Below, in pieces: positions 55,923 through 63,959 of a stretch of DNA of 64,000 bases. The notes under the pieces were generated by a model that saw only the letters and a list, made by a program, of their open reading frames with translations, ran no database searches and had not been told where the DNA came from. This DNA is from SFEL01 sp963640685 (GTDB lineage Bacteria > Bacillota > Clostridia > Christensenellales > CAG-138). The position numbers and the translations under genes were made by a program. Location of the stretch: NCBI GenBank assembly GCA_963640685.1, contig CAVIAA010000004.1, positions 38,198 to 102,197 on the forward strand, written 5' to 3'. How positions within the stretch are numbered: position 1 is the first letter of the stretch; each line of letters begins with the position of its first letter.

Positions 55923-57518
55923 ATGAAGAGGGGAAGAGCCGACCAGTCCGGCATAATGAAGCTATTCCTGCGGATAGTTATAATAATGATGTCGATGTGG
56001 ACGCTGATACTCGGCATAACGCTCTCGATAACCATGAACTACTCGGTAAAGCACCTTGAGGAAAAAATCGAAAACTTCCTTATGGGCACGGCGACCTCGC
56101 TCGCGGGCAGCGAAATGGTAAAAGAAGCGCTGAACAGCGGCTGCTGCTCCGCCGGCCTTATACAGTACCTCGACGACATGGTATCAAACACAAAGGATCT
56201 CGACGTCATCACCATCGCGGATACGGATTCCATACGCCTCTACCACGTTGTGCATGAAAGGATAGGCGAGGAGTTTGTCGGCGGCGATCAGGACCCGGTG
56301 CTGCTCGGCAAAAGCTATTTTAACGACGCGGTCGGTACGCTTGGCCTGCAGCGCAGGGCGTTCTGCCCGGTTTACGGCAGCGACGGTAAAACCGTCACGG
56401 GCTTCGTCGTCTGCGCCGCAACGATGGAGAGCCTTGATATAGTCTATAACGAGATAACCGACCGATACTGGAACATTGCGGTGCTGGTGCTGGTGATAAC
56501 GCTGGTTGCCGCAAGCATGTTCACCCTGATGTTCAATTATTCGCTCAAGGGCTTCAGCCCGGAGTGGCTGGTTCAAAACTACCTCATGCAGAATGACCTG
56601 ATAAACAGCCTTGATGAGGGAATAGTAATAACAGACGAAAAGGGCAGCATTCAGCTTGCAAACAAGGCGGCGGAGGCGGCGCTCGGCCAAAAGGAGGATA
56701 TTCTCTTCGGCAGGCCGCTGGATGAGCTCATACTCGCGGAAAACGGAAGCAGCCTGCTTGGCAGCAACCTCAGCAACGCCGCGACGACCCGCCCGAACGT
56801 GCTTTGCAGCAGCGTTGTCATGCAAAACAGCAGCGGCTACATGCTGCTTCTAAAGGACAGGACGGAGGCCGTTCGCCGGGCACAGCAGCTCGCCGGAACC
56901 CGTCATATAATATCCGCGCTCAGGGCAAATACACATGACTTTATGAACAGGCTGCAGGTCATAGCCGGCCTTTTGCAGATGGGTCGCTACGAGCAGGTGA
57001 ACAGCTATATAGGCAAGATCGCGGCGGTGCAGACGCAGGCTATGGGACCGGTGCTCCAGCACATATGCAACCCGAACGTTGCGGCGCTGCTGCTGGGCAA
57101 GCTCGGCAATATGCGGGAGCTGGAAATAAGCATGACACTGCTTGCAAACAGCTCACTGCCGGAGCACAGCGCCTTCCTTTCAACGACAGACCTCGTTACA
57201 CTGATAGGCAACCTCGTCGAAAACGCGATAGAGGCCATAAACGCCCGGCAGAGCGGCGACCCGCGCGAGATAGTCGTTCAGATAACCGAGGGCGAGAGCG
57301 ACCTGCTGATAATGGTATCCGACACCGGAACCGGCATTGACCCCGGGGATATGCCGTATATATACGACTTCGGCTTCAGCACAAAGGCGCCGAGCGGCCG
57401 CGGCATAGGCATGGGGCTGGTGCGCGAAATAGTTGAGCGGCGCAACGGCAGCATAGAGCTGGATTCCGAGCCGGAGGTAGGCACAACGGTAACGGTGATA
57501 TTCAACGACCCGCGCTAG
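55923..57518 (+). CDS. CitA/DcuS-type sensor histidine kinase
   Basis: The protein (531 residues) has a first membrane helix (about 13-37), an extracellular PAS-like sensor with IRLYHVVHERIGEEFVGGD and then GLQRRAFCPVYGSDGKTVTG (about 80-160), and a second helix (about 183-206). A cytoplasmic PAS domain and a kinase core follow. The phosphate-accepting histidine is in THDFMNRLQVIAGLLQM. The ATP site shows NLVENAIEAI, DTGTGI and GRGIGMGL. Kinases of this form sense citrate or C4-dicarboxylates. It is followed 20 bases later by its response regulator. The ATG at 55923 has AAAGGA upstream; a longer frame opens at 55854. Confidence 0.92.
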   Translation: MKRGRADQSGIMKLFLRIVIIMMSMWTLILGITLSITMNYSVKHLEEKIENFLMGTATSLAGSEMVKEALNSGCCSAGLIQYLDDMVSNTKDLDVITIADTDSIRLYHVVHERIGEEFVGGDQDPVLLGKSYFNDAVGTLGLQRRAFCPVYGSDGKTVTGFVVCAATMESLDIVYNEITDRYWNIAVLVLVITLVAASMFTLMFNYSLKGFSPEWLVQNYLMQNDLINSLDEGIVITDEKGSIQLANKAAEAALGQKEDILFGRPLDELILAENGSSLLGSNLSNAATTRPNVLCSSVVMQNSSGYMLLLKDRTEAVRRAQQLAGTRHIISALRANTHDFMNRLQVIAGLLQMGRYEQVNSYIGKIAAVQTQAMGPVLQHICNPNVAALLLGKLGNMRELEISMTLLANSSLPEHSAFLSTTDLVTLIGNLVENAIEAINARQSGDPREIVVQITEGESDLLIMVSDTGTGIDPGDMPYIYDFGFSTKAPSGRGIGMGLVREIVERRNGSIELDSEPEVGTTVTVIFNDPR

Positions 57519-57538
57519 AGCGGGAAAGGGAGGCAGGC

Positions 57539-58207
57539 GTGGTAAGGACGATAATCGTTGAGGACGACCCTATGGTCGCCCAGATAAACAGCCAGTACCT
57601 AGCGCAGCGCGACGAGTTCTCGCTGGAGGGCGTTTTTTCAAACGGCAGCGATGCGCTGGATTACCTGCGCAAAAACCCCGTTGACCTCGTGATACTGGAT
57701 ATATACATGCCGGGGCTGAGCGGAATCGAGCTGCTGAGGCTGATGCGCTCGGAGAACATACCCGCGGCGGTCATAGTGATTACCGCGGCGACCGAAATTG
57801 AGGTGGTGGACGAGGCGCTAAAGCTCGGCATCACCGACTACCTGGTAAAGCCGTATCTGCTGACCCGCTTCCTCGAGGCGCTGCAAAAGTACCTTGCAAA
57901 GAGCCAGATACTCAAAAAGGCGCATACGGTGGATCAGCCGGTAGTTGACGAGCTGCTAAGCACCGCCCACACCGAGGGCGAGGGGCTGCGAAAGGGGCTG
58001 AACCAGAAGACGCTGACCCTCATCGAGGAGCACATATTCAGCCGGCCTACGGATAAATACACCTGCGAGAGCATTTCCGAGGCCTCCGGCCTTTCAAAGG
58101 TCACCGTTAGGCGGTATTTGAACTACTTAATTGAAAGCGGAAGGCTGGAAAGCTCTATCGACTACGACACCGGCGGCAGGCCGCGGGTGCTCTACCGGCT
58201 GAAGTGA
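57539..58207 (+). CDS. CitB/DcuR-type response regulator
   Basis: The 222-residue protein has a receiver domain with DDP near residues 9-11, the phosphorylated aspartate in DLVILDIYMPGLSGIEL (about 50-66), the threonine region VIVITAATEIEV and the lysine in YLVKPYL. Its C-terminal DNA-binding part (about 155-222, with TCESISEASGLSKVTVRRYL) is the winged helix of the CitB family. It starts at a GTG with GGGAGG upstream. It is the partner of the CitA-like kinase and probably activates the citrate lyase, malic enzyme and transporter genes around it. Confidence 0.93.
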   Translation: MVRTIIVEDDPMVAQINSQYLAQRDEFSLEGVFSNGSDALDYLRKNPVDLVILDIYMPGLSGIELLRLMRSENIPAAVIVITAATEIEVVDEALKLGITDYLVKPYLLTRFLEALQKYLAKSQILKKAHTVDQPVVDELLSTAHTEGEGLRKGLNQKTLTLIEEHIFSRPTDKYTCESISEASGLSKVTVRRYLNYLIESGRLESSIDYDTGGRPRVLYRLK

Positions 58208-58215
58208 AAATATGT

Positions 58216-58237
58216 AAATAATTTTTCCCAATTATTT
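58216..58237 (+). promoter_or_regulatory. AT-rich palindrome before citD
   Basis: AAATAATT, 6 bases, AATTATTT: a perfect inverted repeat lying 9-30 bases after the response-regulator stop codon and just before the citD SD (AAAGGAGG). It may be an operator of the CitB-like protein or an RNA structure that separates citD expression from that of the regulator. Confidence 0.4.
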
Positions 58238-58259
58238 CCAAAGGAGGAAACACGCATAA

Positions 58260-58529
58260 ATGAAGGTACTAAAAAGCTCGTGCTCCGGCACGATGGAATC
58301 CAGCGACATTTTTATAACCGTTGAACCGGCTCAGTCCGGCATAACGGTTGAGCTGACCTCATCGGTTGAGGGCTCGTACGGCGACAGCATACGCGGCACG
58401 ATACGCGAGGTCGCAGAGTCGCTCGGCGTAAAGGACGCCGCCATACAGGCGGTGGATCACGGCGCGCTGGACTGCACCATCCGCGCAAGGGTAGAGACCG
58501 CGCTGCGCCGCGCAGGAGAGGAGGCATAG
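58260..58529 (+). CDS. citD: Citrate lyase acyl carrier protein (gamma subunit)
   Basis: The 89-residue protein carries the phosphoribosyl-dephospho-CoA arm of citrate lyase. The serine that takes the arm is in SGTMESSD (Ser14 is the usual site; the sequence around residues 9-16 fits). The rest, with GSYGDSIRGTIREVAESLGV and the final RARVETALRRAG, is typical CitD. AAAGGAGG precedes the ATG. It starts the citDEF gene row and lies 6 bases before citE. Confidence 0.95.
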   Translation: MKVLKSSCSGTMESSDIFITVEPAQSGITVELTSSVEGSYGDSIRGTIREVAESLGVKDAAIQAVDHGALDCTIRARVETALRRAGEEA

Positions 58530-58535
58530 CACAAA

Positions 58536-59414
58536 ATGAGAAGATCAATGCTGTTTTTGCCGGGCAACAACCCGAATATGATACTGAACGGACCCTACCT
58601 CGGGTCTGACAGCATAATACTCGACCTTGAGGACGCCGTTTCCCCGGCCGAAAAGGACGCGGCGCGCATACTCGTGCGCAACGCGCTGGGCGCGCTGGAT
58701 TTCGGCAAATGCGAGATAGTCGTAAGGATAAACTCGCTGGATACCGACTACTGGAAGGACGACCTCAAGGAGATAATCCCGCTAAAGCCAAACGCGATAA
58801 TGCCTACAAAGGTAAGCGGGGCGGATTACATAAAGGAGCTGGACGAGGAGATGTCCCGCGTTGAAGCGGCAAACGGAATGGCAGACGGCACAGTGAAGCT
58901 CATTCCGCTGCTTGAGACCGCGCAGGGCATTGAAAACGCCTACGCCATCGCCACCGCCTCAAAGCGTGTCGTCGCGCTGTTCCTGGGCGCCGAGGATCTT
59001 TCGGCCGACCTGCACTGCGAGCGCACAAAGCAGGGCAACGAGATATTCTACGTTCGCGGCCGCATAGTCTGCGCCGCCCGCGCCGCCGGCATCGACGTAT
59101 ACGACACCCCGTTCACCGCCGTTGAGGATATCGAGGGGCTCAAGGCCGATGCAGAGCTTGCAAAGAGCCTCGGCTTCTCCGGCAAGGCATCAATATCCCC
59201 CCGCCACGTTGCGGCAATAAACAGCGTATTCAGCCCGAAGGAGGCCGAAATAGCCTACGCAAAAGAGGTCTTTGAGGCGATCGCCGAGGCAAAGCGGCAG
59301 GGCAAGGGCGCTATCGCGCTGCACGGAAAGATGATTGACGCCCCGATAGTTCAGCGCGCAAGGCTGGTTCTCGAGGCGGCTGCGGCCATTGAAGGGAGGG
59401 AATTTAATGAGTAA
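58536..59414 (+). CDS. citE: Citrate lyase beta subunit (citryl-ACP lyase)
   Basis: The 292-residue protein cleaves the citryl group on the acyl carrier protein into oxaloacetate and acetyl-ACP. It shows RSMLFLPGNNPNMI (about 2-15), ILDLEDAVSPAEKDAARILV with the acidic metal-site region, and LIPLLETAQGIENAY. FLGAEDLSADL and FSGKASISPRHVAAIN follow. All are canonical for the HpcH/HpaI-like CitE fold. Its end overlaps the start of citF by 8 bases, indicating tightly coupled expression. Confidence 0.95.
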   Translation: MRRSMLFLPGNNPNMILNGPYLGSDSIILDLEDAVSPAEKDAARILVRNALGALDFGKCEIVVRINSLDTDYWKDDLKEIIPLKPNAIMPTKVSGADYIKELDEEMSRVEAANGMADGTVKLIPLLETAQGIENAYAIATASKRVVALFLGAEDLSADLHCERTKQGNEIFYVRGRIVCAARAAGIDVYDTPFTAVEDIEGLKADAELAKSLGFSGKASISPRHVAAINSVFSPKEAEIAYAKEVFEAIAEAKRQGKGAIALHGKMIDAPIVQRARLVLEAAAAIEGREFNE

Positions 59415-60810
59415 GCTGCAAAATTCACTGCACGAGGCAATAGTAAACAGCGGCCTGAAGGACGGCATGACGGTGTCCTTCCACCATCACCTGCGCAACG
59501 GCGACTTTGTGCTTAACATGGTGCTCGATGAGATAGCCGCGCTGGGCATTAAGGACATCACTGTAAACGCAAGCTCGCTGTTTGACGTGCATATGCCGCT
59601 CATCGACCACATAAAGAACGGCGTTGTGACCGGGCTTGAGACCGACTACATGTCCGCGGCGATAGGCTCTGCGATATCCTCCGGCGTTTTGGCAAAGCCC
59701 GTAGTGTTCCGCACCCACGGCGGCAGACCTGCGGATATCCAGCGCGGCGCATCTCACATAGACGTTGCGTTCATCGCGGCGCCGACATCGGACTGCATGG
59801 GCAACTGCACCGGCAAAATAGGCAAGTCTGCCTGCGGGTCGCTCGGCTATGCCTTTGCGGATGCCGAGTATGCGGACAGAACCGTCGTAATAACCGATAA
59901 CCTCGTTCCGTATCCGCTCACCGTTCGCTCCATAAGCGAAAGCTGTGTCGATTTCGTAGTGAAGGTCGATTCGATAGGCGACCCTGCGCGCATAGTATCC
60001 GGCACGACGAGGATGCCGAAGGACCCCATAGCGCTGCTCATAGCCGACGCTGCGGCAAACGCCATAGACGCCTCCGGCCTGCTCAAGGACGGCGTATCCT
60101 TCCAGACCGGCGCGGGCGGCGCCTCGCTCGCAACCGCCGCGAGCCTATATCGCTATATGCAGCAGCGCAATATTCGCGGCAGCTACGCCCTGGGCGGCAT
60201 AACCGGCTACATGGTGGATATGCTGGAGGCGGGGTACTTTGAGAGCATACAGGACGTTCAGTGCTTTGACCTCAAGGCCGTTGACTCCCTCGCAAACGAC
60301 CCGCGGCACATTGAGATAACCGCGCTGGAGTACGCCGGCCCCTTTGCAAAGAGCACCGCGGCCTCCAGCCTTGACGTAGTCGTCCTCGGCGCTACCGAAA
60401 TTGACGTGGACTTCAACGCAAACGTGCATATCAACTCCCTCGGCAGCATAATCGGCGGCTCCGGCGGCCACAGCGACGTTGCGGAGGAGGCAAAGCTGAC
60501 CATAATCGTTGCCCCGCTCAGCCGCGCCCGCCAGTCCATAGTTATGGATCGCGTAAGCTGCATTTCCACCCCCGGCAGCGCGGTCGATATGCTGGTCACC
60601 CAGTGCGGCATAGCCGTAAACCCCAAGCGGGCGGAGCTTGCGCAGCGCCTCAAGGACGCGCACCTGCCCGTCGTGGATATCCACCAGCTAAAGGAGATGG
60701 CGGAAAAGATAAACGGCGTTGCTGCGGCAAAGCGCGAGCACAGCGACAGAGTAGTTGCAAACGTCCTCTCCCGCAGGGGCGAGCTGCAAGATGTGATTTA
60801 CAAAATATAA
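59407..60810 (+). CDS. citF: Citrate lyase alpha subunit (citrate:acetyl-ACP transferase)
   Basis: The protein (467 residues) exchanges the acetyl group on the acyl carrier protein for citrate. It has GMTVSFHHHLRNGDFVLNMV (about 19-38), VVFRTHGGRPADIQRGASHI, the CoA-transferase-type GAGGASLATAASLY and GGSGGHSDVAEEAKL. The glutamate-bearing EITALEYAGPFAKST is also present. It is slightly shorter than the usual roughly 500-510 residues. The ATG at 59407, inside the end of citE, has GGGAGGG upstream and is the natural start; the frame is open to 59389. A terminator follows. Confidence 0.95.
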   Translation: MSKLQNSLHEAIVNSGLKDGMTVSFHHHLRNGDFVLNMVLDEIAALGIKDITVNASSLFDVHMPLIDHIKNGVVTGLETDYMSAAIGSAISSGVLAKPVVFRTHGGRPADIQRGASHIDVAFIAAPTSDCMGNCTGKIGKSACGSLGYAFADAEYADRTVVITDNLVPYPLTVRSISESCVDFVVKVDSIGDPARIVSGTTRMPKDPIALLIADAAANAIDASGLLKDGVSFQTGAGGASLATAASLYRYMQQRNIRGSYALGGITGYMVDMLEAGYFESIQDVQCFDLKAVDSLANDPRHIEITALEYAGPFAKSTAASSLDVVVLGATEIDVDFNANVHINSLGSIIGGSGGHSDVAEEAKLTIIVAPLSRARQSIVMDRVSCISTPGSAVDMLVTQCGIAVNPKRAELAQRLKDAHLPVVDIHQLKEMAEKINGVAAAKREHSDRVVANVLSRRGELQDVIYKI

Positions 60811-60825
60811 GCCGTAAAATAAAAG

Positions 60826-60849
60826 GAGCCGCTCTTTGCGGCTCTTTTT
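60826..60849. terminator. Shared terminator between citF and citXG
   Basis: Perfect 7-bp stem GAGCCGC / GCGGCTC with a 5-base loop, followed by TTTTT on the plus strand. It stands between convergent citF and citXG. Confidence 0.8.
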
Positions 60850-60856
60850 GCTGCAA

Positions 60857-62140
60857 TCAAATATCAAACAGCGCCTCGGACAGCCTCTCCCACCTGAGCA
60901 AAAGATAGCCCAGCGCGAGCATATCAGCACTTCCACCTGGGGAAAGATTTTTTTGTATCAGCTCAAGGTCGAGCGCATACAGCGCCGCGGTGCGCTCACC
61001 GGCCGGCAGCCTGCTTATTTCCTCCGCCCGCCGCCAAACGAGCCGCAGCCCCTCCCTGCCGCCGCGGTGCAGCAGGTTGGTGTCCTCAAGCGACCGCATT
61101 ATATCGCAGAGCGCAAGCGGCCCTGCATCGCAGCCCAGTTCGGAATACAGCCTCAGCCTGTCCCTTGCAAGCAGCGCGTTCTTAAAGCCGCCCGCAGCCT
61201 CGCCAACTGCGCCCCGCGCGCCGAGCCTTGCGTATACGCGGCCGCCGTTCGTGGTGGGCAATGCCGCCGCGCGGCAAAGCGCCGCCTCGCTGTCCTCCCC
61301 TGCAAGCGCCGCCGCGGCCTCTACCGCGTCGCAGCCGGCCTTTAGCGCCCTGCCCATTCCCGCAAGCAGCAGCCCCATTGAATACACCATGCCCTTGTGG
61401 GTGTTCACGCCGCCCGTCGCCGCAAACATCATTTCTTCGCCCTTCAGCCCCTCCTGCCGAAGCTGCGCCATGCTCCCGCCCGCCATGCCTGTTTTTGCCG
61501 CCGAGGCAAAGAACGGCCGCAGCGCTTCCGCGCTCCTTTCAAAGAGCGCAACGTCCATATCGCTGTGCGCGCCGCTGTTGTTTTTGTCCACAAGGCCGGG
61601 CTTTGGCGTTGCGTAGAGCTCATCAAGCAGCGACATATACGCGGCGCCGGAAAGCGTATCCGCAGCGTATTCTTCAAGCAGCTCTTCTGTTTTTGCCCGA
61701 ACCGCCTCCAGCCCGTGCGCGCGGCTTCGGGCGCACTGCGCCGCAGGCCCCCCGCATATAAGGCAGCTTCGCCCAACCCTTCGCGCCAGCTTGCCCGCGG
61801 GGGTCAAAACGTCCATATCAAACAGCCGCGCCGCAGGGAAGCTCTCCTCGATGGCCTCGGTTCCGGCCTTTATCTCCTCCGCAGGCGCGTCAAAAGCAAG
61901 ATACCCCTCCGGCCCGGTCACGTCGTCCAGCACCAGCGACTTAACGGGGTCAAGCGCCATAAGCTCCGCCATTCCCCTGTCGAACAGCAGCCGTATAAGC
62001 GGCGTTCGCTTTACATCCCCCGCGATGTTCATGGTAAGGCAAACGATGCAGCCGCCCCCTTGCAGCAGCTTATGCTGAAGCGCCGCGCGCCGCTCCCTTG
62101 CGGCGAGCATTTCACTTAAAGCAACGGAGTATTTCCTCAT
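60857..62140 (-). CDS. citXG: CitX-CitG fusion (apo-citrate lyase holo-ACP synthase / triphosphoribosyl-dephospho-CoA synthase)
   Basis: The 427-residue protein fuses the two enzymes that build and attach the citrate lyase cofactor. Residues 1 to about 165 are CitX, with RAALQHKLLQGGGCIVCLTM, RTPLIRLLFDRGMAEL and RVGRSCLICGGPAAQCARSR. Residues from about 170 are CitG, with ELYATPKPGLVDKNNSGAHS, FAATGGVNTHKGMVYSMGLL and LPTTNGGRVYARLG. CitG makes the triphosphoribosyl-dephospho-CoA precursor from ATP and dephospho-CoA; CitX transfers it to CitD. Its start overlaps the citC stop by 29 bases, so the two form one operon that converges on citF. Confidence 0.93.
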   Translation of the reverse strand: MRKYSVALSEMLAARERRAALQHKLLQGGGCIVCLTMNIAGDVKRTPLIRLLFDRGMAELMALDPVKSLVLDDVTGPEGYLAFDAPAEEIKAGTEAIEESFPAARLFDMDVLTPAGKLARRVGRSCLICGGPAAQCARSRAHGLEAVRAKTEELLEEYAADTLSGAAYMSLLDELYATPKPGLVDKNNSGAHSDMDVALFERSAEALRPFFASAAKTGMAGGSMAQLRQEGLKGEEMMFAATGGVNTHKGMVYSMGLLLAGMGRALKAGCDAVEAAAALAGEDSEAALCRAAALPTTNGGRVYARLGARGAVGEAAGGFKNALLARDRLRLYSELGCDAGPLALCDIMRSLEDTNLLHRGGREGLRLVWRRAEEISRLPAGERTAALYALDLELIQKNLSPGGSADMLALGYLLLRWERLSEALFDI

Positions 62141-63083
62141 ACGTTGAAGCGGGCACGAGCGCCCTCGTTTCCTCCTTTTTTCCCTCTTTTATGAGCGCGC
62201 GCACCCTGCTTGCGCTTATCGCCTCAAACCGCTCCAGCTCGATAAGCTCAATTCCGTATTTCGGCAGCAGCGCCCTCAGCCTGTCGTTATACGCATTCGT
62301 TACCGGGCAGAACGGCTCTGTGCCGACAAAGCGCTTTTTAATGCCCAGCGGCGGCGCGATCCGGCTGCCGAATATCGCAATGTCAAGGTCGGCGCGGACT
62401 TCGTCCGCCCGCTTTTCGTCCTTTATGAAATACGCCGGAAATGTCGCACGCGATATCAGGTACTCCTCGCTCTGGTGAACGAGGCAGTTTTTTATGTCGC
62501 CCGTGCCCTCTTTAACAAGCCTCAGCCGCTGCTCCGGCGTAAACATCGCCCCGCTTTCGCTCAAAACGAAAACGTGCAGCCAGCTGCACCGCTGCGCCGC
62601 CTGCTCTATCAAATACCTGTGGCCGAGCGTAAACGGGTTGCAGTTGCAAACCACCGCGCCGTTTTCCCCCGGCGGGTTTTCCAGCGAGGCAATATAGCTG
62701 CCGATGCCGTCCCTTCTGTTCTCCATCATCAGCGCGTCTTCCGTCTCTGCAATCGGGTAAAAGCCCAGCGAGGCGAACATTGCGCGGTTTTTCGGCTTTG
62801 TGCAGAGGAAAAGGTGGGTTATTCCCCTTGAATACGCCTCGCCGACCAGCGCCGAAACCACAGCCGCAGCGGCGCCCTCCCCCTCTGCCGATTCGCTCAC
62901 CGCTATCTGCTTTATCACCCTGCCCGCAAGCACGCCCGCCGCGGCGATCCTTCCGCCGTCATCGCGAACGGCGCAGAGAAGCTGCCAGCCCCCCTCGTCC
63001 CTGAGCCCGCGCCGCGAAAGAAGCGCGTCGTATTCCCGGCACAGCTCCGCCCGAACCGGCTGCGCATAGCACATTATATCCAT
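62112..63083 (-). CDS. citC: [Citrate (pro-3S)-lyase] ligase
   Basis: The 323-residue protein acetylates the citrate lyase cofactor arm using ATP and acetate, activating the enzyme. An N-terminal GNAT-like part (about 1-125, with AAAGVLAGRVIKQIAVSE) is followed by a nucleotidyltransferase domain with NCNPFTLGHRYLIEQAAQR (about 147-165), containing the HxGH-like site. Then come LFVLSESGAMFTPEQR-like HVFVLSESGAMFTPEQRLRL and LDIAIFGSRIAPPLGI. Length and motifs are normal. It is first in the citC-citXG operon on the minus strand. Confidence 0.94.
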   Translation of the reverse strand: MDIMCYAQPVRAELCREYDALLSRRGLRDEGGWQLLCAVRDDGGRIAAAGVLAGRVIKQIAVSESAEGEGAAAAVVSALVGEAYSRGITHLFLCTKPKNRAMFASLGFYPIAETEDALMMENRRDGIGSYIASLENPPGENGAVVCNCNPFTLGHRYLIEQAAQRCSWLHVFVLSESGAMFTPEQRLRLVKEGTGDIKNCLVHQSEEYLISRATFPAYFIKDEKRADEVRADLDIAIFGSRIAPPLGIKKRFVGTEPFCPVTNAYNDRLRALLPKYGIELIELERFEAISASRVRALIKEGKKEETRALVPASTYEEILRCFK

Positions 63084-63118
63084 TTTGCCGCCCCCCTTGC
63101 TTGTTGTCCGTTTACCCG

Positions 63119-63124
63119 ATTATA
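63119..63124 (-). promoter_or_regulatory. -10 box (TATAAT) before citC
   Basis: On the minus strand TATAATCGGGTA lies about 35 bases before the citC start. The 12 bases are identical to the region at the citA-like promoter (55831-55842). No consensus -35 box is seen. Confidence 0.5.
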
Positions 63125-63129
63125 CCAGA

Positions 63130-63162
63130 AAAAGCCGCCCCGAATATCCCGAAGCGGCTTTT
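63130..63162. terminator. Bidirectional terminator upstream of citC
   Basis: Stem AAAAGCCGC / GCGGCTTTT with a long 15-base loop. It lies between the restriction-system remnant and citC. Confidence 0.65.
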
Positions 63163-63319
63163 CTTTAGTTTCTTAATTGATTACAGCAGCCCGAAAAACG
63201 CAAGTTACCCGCATGGACACATTCGAGAGCTGCAAGGAGGGCTTAAACTTGTGTTGCAGCAGGCGGGCAAGGCAGTAAAGACAAAACGGCAGGCGCATTA
63301 TACGCTTGCCGCTTTTGAA

Positions 63320-63826
63320 CTATTTGAATAGTGCTGTAAAAACGCCGTTCTCCATATCTGCAATGTTGTATGTATCATCCAATACATGAAATGTTTCTTC
63401 AAGGTTTCGCCTTGCGCTTGTCCAACCACCACCGTCTGTAACTCATACAAACTTAAATCCCGGAATCGCTTTTGCTTCCTCTGCAATCATTTTATAACTT
63501 CTTGCCGTTTCATTCAGTTTTGAACCACCACTTGTATAGAAATTCGTTTCAATTACACATATGCATAACGACGTTTTTACAACAAAATCCCACCTTTTTG
63601 TAGATGTGCCTTCTGCGGAGATGGCGGAAAGGTCTATGTTCCACCTGCTTTCAATTTCTGTCAAATACATTTCCTTGCAGTATTCGACATTTGCCTTCTT
63701 TAAGTAGCTTTCCACGAGGTTTTCCATTTGATGGCCGCCGCGGTTTTTGCGTCCATTGGAACCCAAACCAACTTCAACACCCGTAACATAATCAAACAGA
63801 TTGCTGATAATATGGTTTTGCAGCAT
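63320..63826 (-). pseudogene. DpnII/MboI-type restriction endonuclease remnant with in-frame TGA
   Basis: The minus-strand translation from about 63826 reads HIISNLFDYVTGVEVGLGSN, then YLTEIESRWNIDLSAISAEG, VIETNFYTSGGSKLNETARS and AKAIPGFKFV. After a TGA (63443-63445) the same frame continues VTDGGGWTSARRNLEETFHV and ends at a TAG (63320-63322). This is the C-terminal two thirds of the GATC-cutting DpnII endonuclease. The TGA stands where the family has tryptophan (FVWVTDG), so it is a nonsense mutation of TGG. The N-terminal part is missing and is replaced by methylase sequence. The gene is dead by two independent lesions. Confidence 0.8.
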
Positions 63827-63959
63827 ATCCTTCCACTGTAGAAGCCAATATAATTCGTTCCAACAAATAAACCGGTTTTTGCGTTGGGTGCTTCCCAAAG
63901 CGTTTTTCGGCAAGCGGAGTTAAGGAACCTGTCCAAACATCTTTCATCTGCTTGCAGAT
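63792..63959 (-). pseudogene. DpnA-type adenine methyltransferase C-terminal fragment
   Basis: The minus strand from an ATG at 63947 reads MKDVWTGSLTPLAEKRFGKH followed by PTQKPVYLLERIILAST. This is the C-terminal signature (HPTQKP, LLERIILAS) of site-specific adenine methylases that accompany DpnII. After VEGY the match ends and the frame stops at 63792. A stop lies just upstream at 63960-63962. The break into endonuclease sequence suggests a deletion that joined the methylase gene to the endonuclease gene. Confidence 0.65.

Noticed and set aside
63167..63331. Short plus-strand frame between citC and the restriction remnant
   Set aside because: About 45 codons in frame (ending near 63331) have no recognisable family, no SD and overlap the pseudogene on the other strand. 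It may be a fossil, but nothing supports a gene.
63443..63445. TGA read as tryptophan or selenocysteine in the endonuclease
   Set aside because: TGA ends many intact genes here (for example cysK and V-ATPase subunit H/G), and no selenocysteine insertion structure is evident. The gene also lacks its N-terminus, so decay is simpler.
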